Shown here: piece after piece, positions 43,431-43,576 of the stretch
Layout: every line of letters begins with the position of its first letter
How positions within the stretch are numbered: the stretch's first letter is position 1
Assembly: GCF_000485595.1 (NCBI RefSeq)
Contig: NW_014577194.1
Coordinates: 110,568-154,143, forward strand
DNA: 43,576 bases
Reading direction: 5' to 3'
From: Priapulus caudatus
Taxonomy: Eukaryota > Priapulida > Priapulimorpha > Priapulimorphida > Priapulidae
The notes under the pieces: model-generated
What the model was told of the DNA's origin: nothing
Databases searched by the model: none
What the model saw: only the letters and a program-made list of their open reading frames with translations
Made by a program: the position numbers and the translations under genes

Positions 43431-43576
43431 CTATAATAAACAAAAAGAAAATGTAATATGCTGAAATGACAGTGTAGATTGGTATCTGTTCATTTCATTT
43501 CGACAGAGATGAAAACTCATTTGACATTTGCTACACTTACTAAGTTCTGGTAAATGATGTGATTGGGTTTTGCAGT

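Overview
The window is animal nuclear DNA, most likely from a slowly evolving invertebrate. I cannot place it further from sequence alone; a sponge or other early-branching animal would fit. The evidence is spliced genes with short GT-AG introns, one minor-class AT-AC intron, animal protein families, a cilia gene (DRC3), many small inverted-repeat transposons, and long CT, GTC and AAT microsatellites.

Layout, left to right. A Josephin-type deubiquitinase exon (minus, 2490-2635) lies head-to-head with an intronless ADAT3 (plus, 3907-5043), the non-catalytic partner in tRNA A34-to-I editing. Next is ATPAF2 (plus), the assembly factor for the F1-ATPase alpha subunit. DRC3 (minus, 12959-25386, 11 coding exons, 527 residues) encodes a subunit of the nexin-dynein regulatory complex of motile cilia. 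TOM1/TOM1L2 (plus, 26060-40043, 15 coding exons, about 515 residues) encodes an endosomal VHS-GAT adaptor. The last two coding exons of NDUFAB1, the mitochondrial acyl carrier protein (minus, 43030-43430), are at the right edge. ATPAF2(+), DRC3(-), TOM1L2(+) is the order and orientation I know from human 17p11.2, so this looks like a very old conserved gene block.

The middle is badly assembled. A block holding ATPAF2 and the DRC3 3' end appears twice (copy A about 5988-13572, copy B about 13735-19260). A third fragment (about 21077-22299) sits inside a DRC3 intron, just after a run of exactly 1000 N. Parts of each copy carry dense single-base insertions like uncorrected long reads. Clean ATPAF2 exons 2-3 are found only in copy B, and clean exons 4-7 only in copy A. 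The clean DRC3 terminal exons are in copy A. A single real locus split into uncollapsed or misplaced pieces is the simplest reading.

TOM1 introns are loaded with non-autonomous DNA transposons, including a three-level nest in intron 1, two related MITEs with TAA target duplications, a CAGGG-ended element with a 5-bp duplication, and a 1.1-kb foldback. A palindromic element 3' of exon 14 carries telomere-type repeats. TOM1 exon 8 contains a single-base insertion that breaks the reading frame.

Main points for a reader: the AT-AC intron of DRC3, the conserved gene trio, the mosaic duplication that would mislead any automatic gene model, and the nested transposons. I found no clearly novel multi-gene system.
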